This document shows, piece by piece, positions 26,108 through 35,209 of a stretch of 64,000 nucleotides of DNA (position 1 is the first letter of the stretch; each line of letters begins with the position of its first letter). The position numbers were made by a program, and so were the translations under genes. The DNA is taken from positions 22,271-86,270 of IMG/VR virus record IMGVR_UViG_3300035034_001463; one strand, written 5' to 3'. This DNA is from a virus. The notes beneath the pieces were generated by a model, which searched no databases, had not been told where the DNA came from, and saw only the letters and a program-made list of their open reading frames with translations.

Positions 26108-26801
26108 AATAAAGACTAAAGTTATAACTATGATAGGAAAGGAAATATCCGAAACCTTATCTCGTGCCGCTATAGATTCTTGTAAAGAACACAATATTGA
26201 CGCAGAGATACACCATGCGGTCTGGGGGGAAGAAAACGTAATAAAAGAATATGAAAAATATCAACTACGTCCCTTCTACAATATTAAAAAAAGCCGAGAT
26301 ACATTAGGTGTAAGAGGATGTTTCCTTTCTCATTTTCAACTATGGAAAGAAGTTATTGAAACAAAAGAACCAATGCTTATACTTGAACATGATGCATTAG
26401 TAATAAAAGATATTCCCGATTCTATATTAAATTACTCTTTTGGTGTATTAAATTTAGATGCATATAGTAGAACTGCTGAAGATTACGAAGAACATTTGAA
26501 TAAACCTTTAATAGCAGGAATAAGGAAAAATATAGTTGAAACTCCTGCTTTTTCTCGTAATTGGCAAACATTTGATGATACTTCAATAAAGGGATTACAT
26601 GCCTATATTATTAAACCAGCTGGTGCAAAAGACTTGATAGAGTTTACATATGAATACGGAGTATTACCAGCCGACGTACATGTAAACTCTATCTCATGCA
26701 ATCTTTTGGTTACAAACTCAAGTCTCTGTAGAGTAAATCCAACATACTGGTTACCTAAGAAACGTAAGTCAATAAACTCATATACAAGGACAGATCCATG
26801 A
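26094..26801 (+). CDS. Glycosyltransferase family 25 (LPS-type)
   Basis: Family resemblance is clearest in GVRGCFLSHFQLWKEVIETK followed by PMLILEHDALV, the GT25 acceptor-site and D/EHDA motif. It has 235 residues, close to family length. It starts inside the end of uvsY and opens a cluster of sugar and methyl transferases. The GT25 family includes LPS galactosyltransferases; the acceptor here is unknown. Confidence 0.82.
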   Translation: MLQSKIKTKVITMIGKEISETLSRAAIDSCKEHNIDAEIHHAVWGEENVIKEYEKYQLRPFYNIKKSRDTLGVRGCFLSHFQLWKEVIETKEPMLILEHDALVIKDIPDSILNYSFGVLNLDAYSRTAEDYEEHLNKPLIAGIRKNIVETPAFSRNWQTFDDTSIKGLHAYIIKPAGAKDLIEFTYEYGVLPADVHVNSISCNLLVTNSSLCRVNPTYWLPKKRKSINSYTRTDP

Positions 26802-27454
26802 TAACATTTGTTTGTGTATTAAGAATAGATGAAGATCTCCGTAAGAAACAACCTGTTCCTTATGATAAAGAATGGGTTAATAAACTATACCGAGCAGTAC
26901 AAAGAAATTACAAAAATCCTTTTCGATTTGTTTGTTTGTCAAATGTTGATACTGATGTTGAAACTATTCCATTAGTAACAGATTGGAAAGGATGGTGGTC
27001 TAAAGTAGAATTATTTCGACCAGGATTATTTAATGGTCCGGTTGTTTATTTTGATTTAGACGTACTCTTGTGCAAAGATTTTAGTAATTTCTTTAATGGA
27101 TTTAATGAGAAGAATTTTCATATGTTATTAGAACCTCCCAAGAATACTCCAAATAGTTCTATAATGTATTGGGATGGAGATTATTCTTATATATGGGATA
27201 AGTGTTATAAAAATTATGAAGAAATTTTCTCTAAGTACTGGAAAAAGAATAATCCTGTAATCGGAGATCAAGGTTTTATATACGATGAAACTAGAGCTGT
27301 TTTTTTAAATGATATTGAAGATCCTTGTTTTAACTGGAGAAGTCATTTAGGAGATCAAAATAATCAAGATCCAATGTTTTATGTTTTTACAAGCAAACAC
27401 GAAAAACCCTATAATAACATTGACCTAGACATAGTGAGGAAAAATTGGATATAA
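26798..27454 (+). CDS. Glycosyltransferase-like protein (DxD, GT-A type)
   Basis: 218 residues with WWSKVELFRPGLFNGPVVYF followed by DLDVLL, which places the DxD donor-binding motif as in GT8-like nucleotide-sugar transferases. The beginning ITFVCVLR and FRFVCLSNVD fit a GT-A Rossmann start. It overlaps the GT25 gene by 4 bases. The donor and acceptor are not evident. Confidence 0.72.
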   Translation: MITFVCVLRIDEDLRKKQPVPYDKEWVNKLYRAVQRNYKNPFRFVCLSNVDTDVETIPLVTDWKGWWSKVELFRPGLFNGPVVYFDLDVLLCKDFSNFFNGFNEKNFHMLLEPPKNTPNSSIMYWDGDYSYIWDKCYKNYEEIFSKYWKKNNPVIGDQGFIYDETRAVFLNDIEDPCFNWRSHLGDQNNQDPMFYVFTSKHEKPYNNIDLDIVRKNWI

Positions 27455-27726
27455 TAAAAGAAATTGTTGATTTTTGGATTAACTCATACCGACAATCAAA
27501 AAAATTATTTTGGGTTGATACTGTTGGTACAGTAACCAGTGTGTTAGCTTCTTTAGCTATGGCCGTTGGGTCTCCAATGCCTAATATGCTGTTTGTTTTT
27601 TCTTTCTATCTAGTAGGAAGTTTGTGCCTCCAATATACAACTTTTAAAAGAGGAGCATCTTGGTTATTCACTCTTATGACATGGTATACCTTAATGAACC
27701 TAATCGGACTATATAATTTAATATAA
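27445..27726 (+). CDS. Small integral membrane protein
   Basis: 93 residues with about three hydrophobic segments: residues 27-44 (TVTSVLASLAMAVGSPMP), 47-62 (MLFVFSFYLVGSLCLQ) and 72-92 (WLFTLMTWYTLMNLIGLYNL). No signal peptide. I recall similar small membrane proteins in cyanophages. It sits inside the sugar cluster, overlapping the upstream gene, so a role in membrane-linked glycan work is possible. Confidence 0.6.
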   Translation: MDIIKEIVDFWINSYRQSKKLFWVDTVGTVTSVLASLAMAVGSPMPNMLFVFSFYLVGSLCLQYTTFKRGASWLFTLMTWYTLMNLIGLYNLI

Positions 27727-27738
27727 CAGGAAATCAAC

Positions 27739-28422
27739 ATGGTAGAATATAGAAATAGTAAAATCTTTGGAGATAATTGGGCATGGAGATCCGATGACTC
27801 CATGTGTTGGCGATTCTTTAATAAACACACACATTGGATTAATGGATTTGCATATCATTCAGCAAATATTCCAAGAGAAATAGTTGAATTAATTCCAGAA
27901 AATAAAAGAAATTGTGTGATACAAGCAGGAGGAAATGCAGGATTATATCCAAAGATTTACTCTGAATACTTTAAAGAAGTTAATACATTTGAACCAGATG
28001 ACGAATGGAGAGAATGTCTTCGACTCAATTGCACAGAACAAAATATCATTTGTAGACCTGTTTGTTTAGGAGATAAAATTTCTAACGTTTCTCTCATTGC
28101 GCCGCCAGGAAAGGGTGGAAGAGATAACCTTGGGGCATTACATATTAATCCTAAAGTAAAAGGTGAAATCCCGGTTATTACAATAGATAGTTTAGAACTT
28201 GTACCTGATTTGATTCATCTTGATATAGAGGGATATGAAGCTATGGCATTAATTGGAGCAACCGAAACTATTAAGAAACATCGACCGATTATAGTTATTG
28301 AAACTAATAATTCAGGAGATAAATTTGGATGGACCGATAAACGGGTTATTTCTTTAATTGAAACTTTTGGTTATAAGATGATATTTGACTGGCAACATGA
28401 TAAAGCCTTTGCACCATTATAA
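27739..28422 (+). CDS. FkbM-family methyltransferase
   Basis: SAM-dependent O-methyltransferase-like. VIQAGGNAGLYPKIYSEYF is the SAM glycine loop, VNTFEPDDEW the second strand, and LIHLDIEGYEAMALIGATET then IIVIE the FkbM catalytic region. 227 residues. It likely caps a glycan or other small molecule; the substrate is unknown. AGGAAATCAAC precedes ATG. Confidence 0.85.
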   Translation: MVEYRNSKIFGDNWAWRSDDSMCWRFFNKHTHWINGFAYHSANIPREIVELIPENKRNCVIQAGGNAGLYPKIYSEYFKEVNTFEPDDEWRECLRLNCTEQNIICRPVCLGDKISNVSLIAPPGKGGRDNLGALHINPKVKGEIPVITIDSLELVPDLIHLDIEGYEAMALIGATETIKKHRPIIVIETNNSGDKFGWTDKRVISLIETFGYKMIFDWQHDKAFAPL

Positions 28423-29049
28423 CTTATAAACCCAATCAGATTCTTTATAATTAGTATTTTTCCAAAATAAAGAATCTAACTCTTTGTTCCAAGTAAAAGT
28501 TTTATTATCTTCTAATACAATGTATCGACAGAAGATTAAATCTCCCCAGCGTCTTTCTTTTTTATTCATAAGTTCTTGTGCAGGAGTAACTTCAAAATAA
28601 TCAATCTTATAATTATTTAATTCAGCTAATTTTTGAAAAAATTCAGGATATGGATGCCAACATGATCCTGCATTTGCGTGGTCTAGATGTTTTTCTGCTT
28701 TAGGAACACAATGAACTTGATATGTTCCTTTTTTAGATAATTGATGGACTGTATACCAAAATGTTTGTTGACTCGTTACATGTTCCGAAGTTCCAATATT
28801 AACAATAAGATCATATTTTTCTTTTTTGGTCTTTTCGATAATTATATCTGGTGCACTAAACTCTCTTAAATCAACAGGAATAGCACCGTCTTGTGCATTG
28901 ATGTCTATTGAAACATAACTAGAAGCACCATTATAAAGATATTCATCTTTATAAAGACCTTTCTTAGACCTTTTATTACCAAATTCAAGGATATCTAAAC
29001 CCTTAAATTCCGGAAAGTGTTTTGACTCCTGAACCGGTATTGTTATCAT
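28417..29049 (-). CDS. Class I SAM methyltransferase-like protein
   Basis: LDILEFGNKRSKKGLYKDEY is a degenerate SAM loop, YVSIDINAQDGAIPVDLREF the next strands, and YDLIVNIGTSEHV the motif IV region. An ATG at 29067 exists, but the ATG at 29049 has GGAGA at proper distance and follows the stop of the upstream gene by one base, so I take 29049 (210 residues). It converges on the FkbM gene with a 6-base overlap. Substrate unknown. Confidence 0.7.
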   Translation of the reverse strand: MITIPVQESKHFPEFKGLDILEFGNKRSKKGLYKDEYLYNGASSYVSIDINAQDGAIPVDLREFSAPDIIIEKTKKEKYDLIVNIGTSEHVTSQQTFWYTVHQLSKKGTYQVHCVPKAEKHLDHANAGSCWHPYPEFFQKLAELNNYKIDYFEVTPAQELMNKKERRWGDLIFCRYIVLEDNKTFTWNKELDSLFWKNTNYKESDWVYKL

Positions 29050-29050
29050 T

Positions 29051-29767
29051 TTATCTCCATTTTTCAACGTGTTCTATAAATCGAGCATTTTCTATTTTCT
29101 TTATGCCCTTACCAGTTAATGCAAATCCATAATTCTTTTTAGAATAATTACAATAACTTAGATTAATCTTTTGTACGTCATATTTGGTTGCACAATTAAT
29201 AAAAATATTTTGGTCCATAGTAGGATGAAATATTTTCTCATTTATATTATGTTCAAGCAATTCCCCCCATTCTTTTAACAAACGACTGTTGTTTCGAAAT
29301 GCAGTCAAACTTACAACTTGGTTTCCTTTTACATCAAGACATCCTTGATCTGTATCGTTACAAATTTCATTAGTATAATCAAACATCTTGTTTATAGCAA
29401 CAGTATCAACATCGTATATCATTAATAATTGATTACTATTCCATATACGGCTAATCTCTATAAATCTCCAGCAACGATACCATGTTGCTTTGATTGCTAA
29501 ATTTTTATCAGAGCAATCTAATAACCATTTTACATCTTTGTATTTTTCTATTATTTCGTTTATGTAATTTTGATCAGTGTAACTAACCGTGTATTCACAA
29601 GGCAGTAACTCTAATAATTCTAGGTCTTCTTCTTTAGGATCCATAATGTGATAAAGGATATCCATCTCTGGATTAAAATGTTTAAAACTTTTGACAAAAC
29701 TAATTCCAAACATTTTAAAAAATGTTGAATCTGATCCTGCATAAATTAAGGGTTTATTATTCATCAT
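29051..29767 (-). CDS. Glycosyltransferase-like protein (GT8-like, DxD)
   Basis: 238 residues. LLMIYDVDTVAINKMF contains the DxD motif, and TMDQNIFINCATKYDV matches the acceptor-side segment of GT-A transferases. Two ATGs lie in tandem; a late-type box ends 3 bases before the first. It forms a two-gene minus-strand unit with the methyltransferase. Confidence 0.68.
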   Translation of the reverse strand: MMNNKPLIYAGSDSTFFKMFGISFVKSFKHFNPEMDILYHIMDPKEEDLELLELLPCEYTVSYTDQNYINEIIEKYKDVKWLLDCSDKNLAIKATWYRCWRFIEISRIWNSNQLLMIYDVDTVAINKMFDYTNEICNDTDQGCLDVKGNQVVSLTAFRNNSRLLKEWGELLEHNINEKIFHPTMDQNIFINCATKYDVQKINLSYCNYSKKNYGFALTGKGIKKIENARFIEHVEKWR

Positions 29768-29770
29768 ATA

Positions 29771-29801
29771 TATTTATCAGTTTAAAGTGCATATATAAAT
29801 A
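29771..29801. promoter_or_regulatory. Divergent late promoters between two glycosyltransferase genes
   Basis: On - GATAAATA (29778-29771) ends 3 bases before the first ATG (29767). On + an exact T4 consensus TATAAATA (29794-29801) serves the gene at 29825, with GAAAGAG in its leader. Confidence 0.7.
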
Positions 29802-29824
29802 CCTATACTAACTGAAAGAGTATT

Positions 29825-30514
29825 ATGAAAAACAAAGTGTATATTGGATATGATCCGAGAGAAGACATTGCATACCAAGTATGTAAATGGAGCATCGAGT
29901 CCCGAAATTCAAATATAGAAGTTATACCTCTAAAACAAACAGAACTTAGAAATTATGGAATTTATTCAAGAGAAATAGATCCGCTTGCATCAACTGAATT
30001 TACCTTTACTAGATTTTTAATAGCTGAATTAAACAAATTCGATGGATGGGCTTTATTTTGTGATTGTGATATTATTTTTAGAGATGATATACAGAATTTA
30101 TTTAATTTAGCAGATGAAAAATATGCAGTGATGTGTGCAAAACATGATTATAATCCAACAGACGGAATAAAAATGGATAATCAAGTGCAAACACAATATC
30201 CTCGTAAAAATTGGAGTTCGGTTATGTTAGTTAATTGTGGTCATCCTTCAAATAAAATCTTAACAAAAGAATTAGTAAATGATCCAAAAACAACCGGCGC
30301 GTTTCTTCATAGGTTTAGTTGGTTGAAAGATAGTGAAATTGGAGAATTTAGTCATGAGTGGAACTGGTTAGTTGATTGGTATGTTCCTGGTAAAGATGGA
30401 TATCCAAGAGGTCTGCATTATACTTCGGGAGGTCCTTGGTTTGAAAACTATCGTTTTTGTGAATTAAATCATGTATGGAAAAGTGAATTATCTAGCATGA
30501 TGAGAGGATATTAG
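29825..30514 (+). CDS. Glycosyltransferase-like protein (GT8-like)
   Basis: 229 residues. VYIGYDPREDIAYQVCKWSI and GWALFCDCDIIFRDDI carry the GT-A start and DxD motif; QYPRKNWSSVMLVNCGHPSN and LHYTSGGPWFENY match a family found in marine phages and bacteria. It probably transfers a sugar to a phage or host acceptor. It has the strongest late promoter of the cluster. Confidence 0.75.
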   Translation: MKNKVYIGYDPREDIAYQVCKWSIESRNSNIEVIPLKQTELRNYGIYSREIDPLASTEFTFTRFLIAELNKFDGWALFCDCDIIFRDDIQNLFNLADEKYAVMCAKHDYNPTDGIKMDNQVQTQYPRKNWSSVMLVNCGHPSNKILTKELVNDPKTTGAFLHRFSWLKDSEIGEFSHEWNWLVDWYVPGKDGYPRGLHYTSGGPWFENYRFCELNHVWKSELSSMMRGY

Positions 30515-30524
30515 GTTTATAAAA

Positions 30525-31331
30525 ATGATTGAAACAAAGATGTTAGGTGTTGATAACACTGATATGATAGTAAATGATTGGTTAGTTGGATCACATGGTA
30601 TCTTTATTGACCCCGAAAAGAGAAATGAATATCCATTAGAATTACCAATTGCATTTCGTTCACTTACACGAAGAAAATTAATAAGAAAATTATGGAATGA
30701 AGGTAGGGATTTTTATTATATTGATACTGGTTATATTGGTAATTTAGGAAAGAGAAAAGAATTTCATAGGGTTGTCAAAAATAACGTGCAACACTTAAAA
30801 GGAATAATAGAGGTTCCAAGTGATCGATACGATGCACTATGCGAATGGAAATCCTATATGAAATATAAAGGAAAACAAAAAGCCGGTGATTCTATATTAA
30901 TAGTCACTCCGTCAGACAAACCTTGTAAATTTTATAATATTGATAGAACAGAATGGTTAGAAGATACCATTCAAACTATTAAACAATATACAGACAGAAA
31001 GATAATAATAAGAGATAAACCATTAAGAAGAGAACGCATAGGAGAAAATTCGTTATATCATCAATTACAAAGAGATAGTGTTCATGCTCTTGTTACATAT
31101 AATTCCATTGCAGCAATAGAAGCTATACATGCAGGGGTTTCAGCCTTTACGTTAGCACCAAATACTGCACAATTTTTTGCTTCTCAAGATCTTTCTATTA
31201 TAGAAACTCCTTATTATCCACCAGAAGAAGAAGTAGTTAAATTCTTAAAATATCTATCATACTGTCAATATACTCCAAATGAATTAAGAGATGGAACAGC
31301 GTGGGCAATACAAAAGGAATTTAATTTATGA
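30525..31331 (+). CDS. Capsule-synthesis-like protein (KpsS/LipB-like), copy 1 of 3
   Basis: 268 residues. The C-terminal half shows the sugar-nucleotide site segment HALVTYNSIAAIEAIHAGVS, preceded by IIIRDKPLRRERIGENSL. The same arrangement is found in the genes at 31328 and 33109. Capsule-type Kdo transferases (PF05159-like) have this pattern. The three are probably paralogues with different acceptors. Family call by resemblance only. Confidence 0.6.
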   Translation: MIETKMLGVDNTDMIVNDWLVGSHGIFIDPEKRNEYPLELPIAFRSLTRRKLIRKLWNEGRDFYYIDTGYIGNLGKRKEFHRVVKNNVQHLKGIIEVPSDRYDALCEWKSYMKYKGKQKAGDSILIVTPSDKPCKFYNIDRTEWLEDTIQTIKQYTDRKIIIRDKPLRRERIGENSLYHQLQRDSVHALVTYNSIAAIEAIHAGVSAFTLAPNTAQFFASQDLSIIETPYYPPEEEVVKFLKYLSYCQYTPNELRDGTAWAIQKEFNL

Positions 31332-32287
31332 TAAAAGTAGCAGCATATTTAAAAGGTATTCCACCTAGAAATACTAATCCGGAAAAACCTGCATTATTAC
31401 GAAATTTTATAGAGGGCGTTAATAAAACAGGAGATTCCGGAATGTTAATAGATGACAATAATATACAAGAATCGGATGTAGCATTAATACAAGGATTTGT
31501 CCACGAGAATAGTAAACAATCTCCTCATTTAATACTTAGAAAACAAATAATTGATACACAGGCTGCATTAGGTAGGAGATCTATCATAGCTGATAGTAAT
31601 TTATTTTTATACGCAGATCCTGGAAATACCAAGACTTATTTAAGATATTCTTTTGATGGAGTATTTCCTAACACAGGCGAATATTGTAATGATGATCCAG
31701 ATCCCGATCGTTGGCTTAAAATACAAAAGGATCTTCGTATTAATTTAAAACCATGGAGAATGAAGCATGGTAGGTATATATTGATATGTTGTCAGAGAGA
31801 TGGAGGTTGGAGTATGGGAGGACAGAGTCTTATTCCTTGGCTAGTTCAAACTATAACACAGCTTCGTAGATTTTCTCATTTACCAATACGAGTAAGATTT
31901 CATCCGGGTGACAAAGGGAATAAAGAACACATTAAAAAGATGTTAAGTATGCGAATGCCCAATATTTCCTATAGTTCGTCTAAAGTTAGTCTATTAGATG
32001 ATTTTCGAAAAGCTCATGCAGTAGTAACCTATAACTCTTCACCAGGGGTTGCAGCAGCAATTGAAGGTGTTCCTGTTATAGTATTAGATCCAGAAAGATC
32101 ACAAGCAGCCGGTGTTTCTCATCATTCATTGAAAGATATTTCTAATTTAAGAGAATTTGATAGAGAAAAATGGATACAAAAGATAGCACAAATGCACTGG
32201 ACTCTTGAAGAATTAAAATCAGGAGAAGCTTGGTCTCATATGAGAAAATGGGTTAATATAGAGGAAGAAAATAATGAAAAAAATTGA
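31328..32287 (+). CDS. Capsule-synthesis-like protein (KpsS/LipB-like), copy 2 of 3
   Basis: 319 residues. YILICCQRDGGWSMGGQSLI, IRVRFHPGDKGNKEHIKKM and HAVVTYNSSPGVAAAIEGVP then VIVLDPERSQAAGVS match the pattern of the other two copies. It overlaps the upstream gene by 4 bases and the following glycosyltransferase by 14, as in a tightly packed operon. Confidence 0.65.
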   Translation: MIKVAAYLKGIPPRNTNPEKPALLRNFIEGVNKTGDSGMLIDDNNIQESDVALIQGFVHENSKQSPHLILRKQIIDTQAALGRRSIIADSNLFLYADPGNTKTYLRYSFDGVFPNTGEYCNDDPDPDRWLKIQKDLRINLKPWRMKHGRYILICCQRDGGWSMGGQSLIPWLVQTITQLRRFSHLPIRVRFHPGDKGNKEHIKKMLSMRMPNISYSSSKVSLLDDFRKAHAVVTYNSSPGVAAAIEGVPVIVLDPERSQAAGVSHHSLKDISNLREFDREKWIQKIAQMHWTLEELKSGEAWSHMRKWVNIEEENNEKN

Positions 32288-33119
32288 AGTTGTTACCACT
32301 TTTCATAAAGAAGGTCTTGATGTATATGGACAACGTTTTTTAGATAGTTTTGCAAAAAATGTTGATTTGAGTATTAGACTAACTGTTTATGCAGAGGATT
32401 GTTCTCCGGTTAATCCTAACCCAGAACAAATAACAATATTAGATGCAAAAGAAAACTTACCAAAACTTAACCAATTTAAGGAAAAATGGAAGAATGAACC
32501 AAAAGCAAATGGACAATGTCCCCACCCCGAAAAAAGACCAAGAGATTACCACAAAGAATTTAAATGGCATGCAATTCGCTTTGCAAACAAAACCTATGCC
32601 GTCTTCGAAGCGGCGCGCAAAACCGAAGCGGATTGGCTTGTGTGGTTGGACGCAGACACCTACGTCCACAGCCCCATCTCAGGGGAGCAATTCGAGGAAT
32701 TGCTCCCAGAAGGAAAATGGATCACATATGTCGGACGAGGTAAAGGAAGTCAGACCTGGCCGGAATGTGGATTCTACGGTCTCAATTTACGACACGAATC
32801 AGCCCAATCGTTTCTCCAAGAATTTGAAAGATACTACGAGGAAGCAGAAACCGGAATCTTCACACTTGATGAATGGCACGACTCCTTCATCTTTGGGCAC
32901 ATATTGGATAAAATGAGATCTAATCATCCAGGATATTTTGATTATTCTGAAGACTTATATCTTAATACAGCCAAGACAGGGGGCGGCGGCCATCCATTTA
33001 TTAATTGTGTATTAGGAACATGGTTTGATCATATGAAAGGTGGCCGAAAAAACCAAGGACACTCTTTAAAGAAAGATTTAATGGTTAATCGAAAAGAGTC
33101 ATACTGGAATGAAATTTAG
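32274..33119 (+). CDS. Glycosyltransferase-like protein with internal GC-rich patch
   Basis: 281 residues. WLVWLDADTYVHSPISGEQF carries the DxD motif, and TYVGRGKGSQTWPECGFYGL, then DEWHDSFIFGHILDKM, fit a GT-A transferase. Between about 32510 and 32890 the codon choice shifts toward GC (GCG, CGC, GCC endings) while both flanks are AT-rich, which suggests a recombined segment. The reading frame is intact throughout. Confidence 0.72.
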   Translation: MKKIEVVTTFHKEGLDVYGQRFLDSFAKNVDLSIRLTVYAEDCSPVNPNPEQITILDAKENLPKLNQFKEKWKNEPKANGQCPHPEKRPRDYHKEFKWHAIRFANKTYAVFEAARKTEADWLVWLDADTYVHSPISGEQFEELLPEGKWITYVGRGKGSQTWPECGFYGLNLRHESAQSFLQEFERYYEEAETGIFTLDEWHDSFIFGHILDKMRSNHPGYFDYSEDLYLNTAKTGGGGHPFINCVLGTWFDHMKGGRKNQGHSLKKDLMVNRKESYWNEI

Positions 33120-33942
33120 TTTATGGACAAATTATGGTGCTCGCAATTCAGTTCCTGTGTTTGCAGCCTTTGCAGAAAGCCTGCAGAAAGCAGGTCATGA
33201 AGTTGTTTATAATGAAAAAGGCGCTGACAAAGATGTCATTTGGAGCGTTTTATGGAGAGGTAAAATGTCTCGCAACAAAGAGATTTTTACCCCCAATACT
33301 ATTGTACTAGAAGTGGGCGGCCTAAAACGCAATAAAACATGGAAGGTTGCGATCGGTGGCATCAACCGACAAGCCTATTTTGGTCCAATGGAGAATAACT
33401 CTGATCGAGCAGAAAAATTGGGATTATCTCTTAAACCATGGAATCCCAATCCAACCGGCCCAATAATAGTTTGTTGTCAAAATCCTTTTTCAAAACAGAT
33501 GGAACATCAATCTAGTCCAAGTGATTGGGTAAGAGAAACTATATTAGGAATAAGAGAGAAAACCGACCGGCAAATTATATTACGACCACATCCAAGATAC
33601 AGATTACCACCAATTGAAAGAGGTCTTTGTTCAAAAGTGATACAACAGGTTCCTATACATATACCCGGAACATATGACGACTTTGATTTTGCTCCCATTG
33701 ACGCATGGGCAGTTGTTAATCAATCATCAAATCCTGCTACACAAGCAGTATTGGACGGAATACCTGTTTTTGTTAAACACGACAGCCTTGCCTATGATGT
33801 AGGAAATCATGATTATACTACTTTAGAAAATCCTCTTATGCCGGATAGAACACAATGGTTAAATGACATAGCATATACTGAATGGACAATAGAAGAAATA
33901 AAAGATGGGTTGCCGCTTACTCGCTTGACTTCTCGTCTATAA
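33109..33942 (+). CDS. Capsule-synthesis-like protein (KpsS/LipB-like), copy 3 of 3
   Basis: 277 residues. IIVCCQNPFSKQMEHQSSPS, IILRPHPRYRLPPIERGL and DAWAVVNQSSNPATQAVLDG then IPVFVKHDSLAYDV match the sugar-nucleotide-binding half of the other copies. It overlaps the upstream transferase gene by 11 bases and ends the surface cluster before the recombination block. Confidence 0.65.
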   Translation: MKFSLWTNYGARNSVPVFAAFAESLQKAGHEVVYNEKGADKDVIWSVLWRGKMSRNKEIFTPNTIVLEVGGLKRNKTWKVAIGGINRQAYFGPMENNSDRAEKLGLSLKPWNPNPTGPIIVCCQNPFSKQMEHQSSPSDWVRETILGIREKTDRQIILRPHPRYRLPPIERGLCSKVIQQVPIHIPGTYDDFDFAPIDAWAVVNQSSNPATQAVLDGIPVFVKHDSLAYDVGNHDYTTLENPLMPDRTQWLNDIAYTEWTIEEIKDGLPLTRLTSRL

Positions 33943-33953
33943 TAAGCTATAAT
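33925..33953 (+). promoter_or_regulatory. Sigma70-type promoter for the uvsW operon
   Basis: TTGACT (33925-33930), 17 bases, TATAAT (33948-33953), lying in the end of the capsule-like gene. The next ATG is 6 bases downstream, and a second ATG at 33992 has its own Shine-Dalgarno. Confidence 0.7.
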
Positions 33954-33991
33954 AAATCATGAGACAACGCACAAATCCTAGAGGGTATGAC

Positions 33992-35209
33992 ATGATTGCT
34001 TATGATAACATCGAGTCTATGATAAATCATTTAACAATAAAAAAACTTAGTAATGAAGAAGATCAAAGTTTCTTAAACTCTGTTTCTCAACAGATACTTC
34101 GAAAAGGTTTATCGTTAACAGATAAACAGTATCTTCTTTTAAAAGAAATGTTACTAAAATACAAAGACCTTCTTGAAACAAACGGGTATAACTTTGATTT
34201 AGCTATTAATACATTGTCATTGGGATTACGAAGAGTTAATCGTGAGAGAAAGATAGAGTTGATAACCGAAAACGATAAAAATTTAATTTCAGTTAGATTT
34301 TTGTTTAATCGTCGATTGATTAATACTATCAAAGAATTAAGATCTTTAAAAGGTCATTATTATGAAAAAGAAAACAAGACCCATAAATTTCCTGCCACTT
34401 TAGAAAATGTTTACAAAATTATAAATTCACTACAAGATAAGAATTTTGAAATTGACGAGAAAATATTAGAATTGTATGAAATAGCTAAAAATTATGAAAT
34501 GAATCCTCATGATTATCTTCCGTGTATAATTGATTATAAATTGAAGAATTTTTCAAAACCGGCATCAGAATATCTTTATAAGAAATTTGGCAATCCAACT
34601 GTTGATAATCTTATTTTCTATAAAGATATATCTCTAATGTTCAGCATTCAATATATAGAAAGAAAAGCTCTTTTAGAATCTGCTAAGAAATTTAGTAATA
34701 TTGCCGTTTCTCTGGCAACGAGAGAAAACCAAGTTATCCAAGCAGCACCAGATCAATTTAAATTAAGAGAAATCATTAACGGTCTCATGGAATTGAACAG
34801 ATTTCCTATTCTAATTTTGTTAGATCAAAACAAAGCATTTTCACAGTTAAAAGAATCAATAGGTGAATTGCCGGAAGAAATATCCAAAGATAGTATTTCT
34901 GTGATGTATCGAATGGATAATAAAGGCATAGGTAAAAATTATAATCAATATGTTAAAGAAAATGGATTAAACAATCAGGTTGACAAATCGACTAAAGTAG
35001 TTTATATTATAAAGACTAAATTGCCTAAGACTTTATTAAAAGCTGACTGGCATCCAGAGTCAATTATATTGATCAATAGTAGTCATTGTTCGTCAAAAAT
35101 TAATGGGTTTTTAAATAACGTTGATTTGAAAATTCATTATGATAACGAAATGACTAGCTGGAGAAGAATAAAAGCGGAGAAACTAACAAGAGACAATGCC
35201 TACATGTAA
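33992..35209 (+). CDS. Conserved protein upstream of uvsW, function unknown
   Basis: 405 residues from ATG 33992, preceded by AGAGGG at 6 bases. An earlier ATG at 33959 would add 11 residues and sit 6 bases after the -10 box. The protein is mostly helical (LSLTDKQYLLLKEMLLKYKD), with a C-terminal half containing ISVMYRMDNKGIGKNYNQYV and KVVYIIKTKLPKTLLKADWH. I recall relatives upstream of uvsW in marine T4-like phages. No catalytic motif. It overlaps uvsW by 14 bases, so a helicase partner role is plausible. Confidence 0.55.
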   Translation: MIAYDNIESMINHLTIKKLSNEEDQSFLNSVSQQILRKGLSLTDKQYLLLKEMLLKYKDLLETNGYNFDLAINTLSLGLRRVNRERKIELITENDKNLISVRFLFNRRLINTIKELRSLKGHYYEKENKTHKFPATLENVYKIINSLQDKNFEIDEKILELYEIAKNYEMNPHDYLPCIIDYKLKNFSKPASEYLYKKFGNPTVDNLIFYKDISLMFSIQYIERKALLESAKKFSNIAVSLATRENQVIQAAPDQFKLREIINGLMELNRFPILILLDQNKAFSQLKESIGELPEEISKDSISVMYRMDNKGIGKNYNQYVKENGLNNQVDKSTKVVYIIKTKLPKTLLKADWHPESIILINSSHCSSKINGFLNNVDLKIHYDNEMTSWRRIKAEKLTRDNAYM

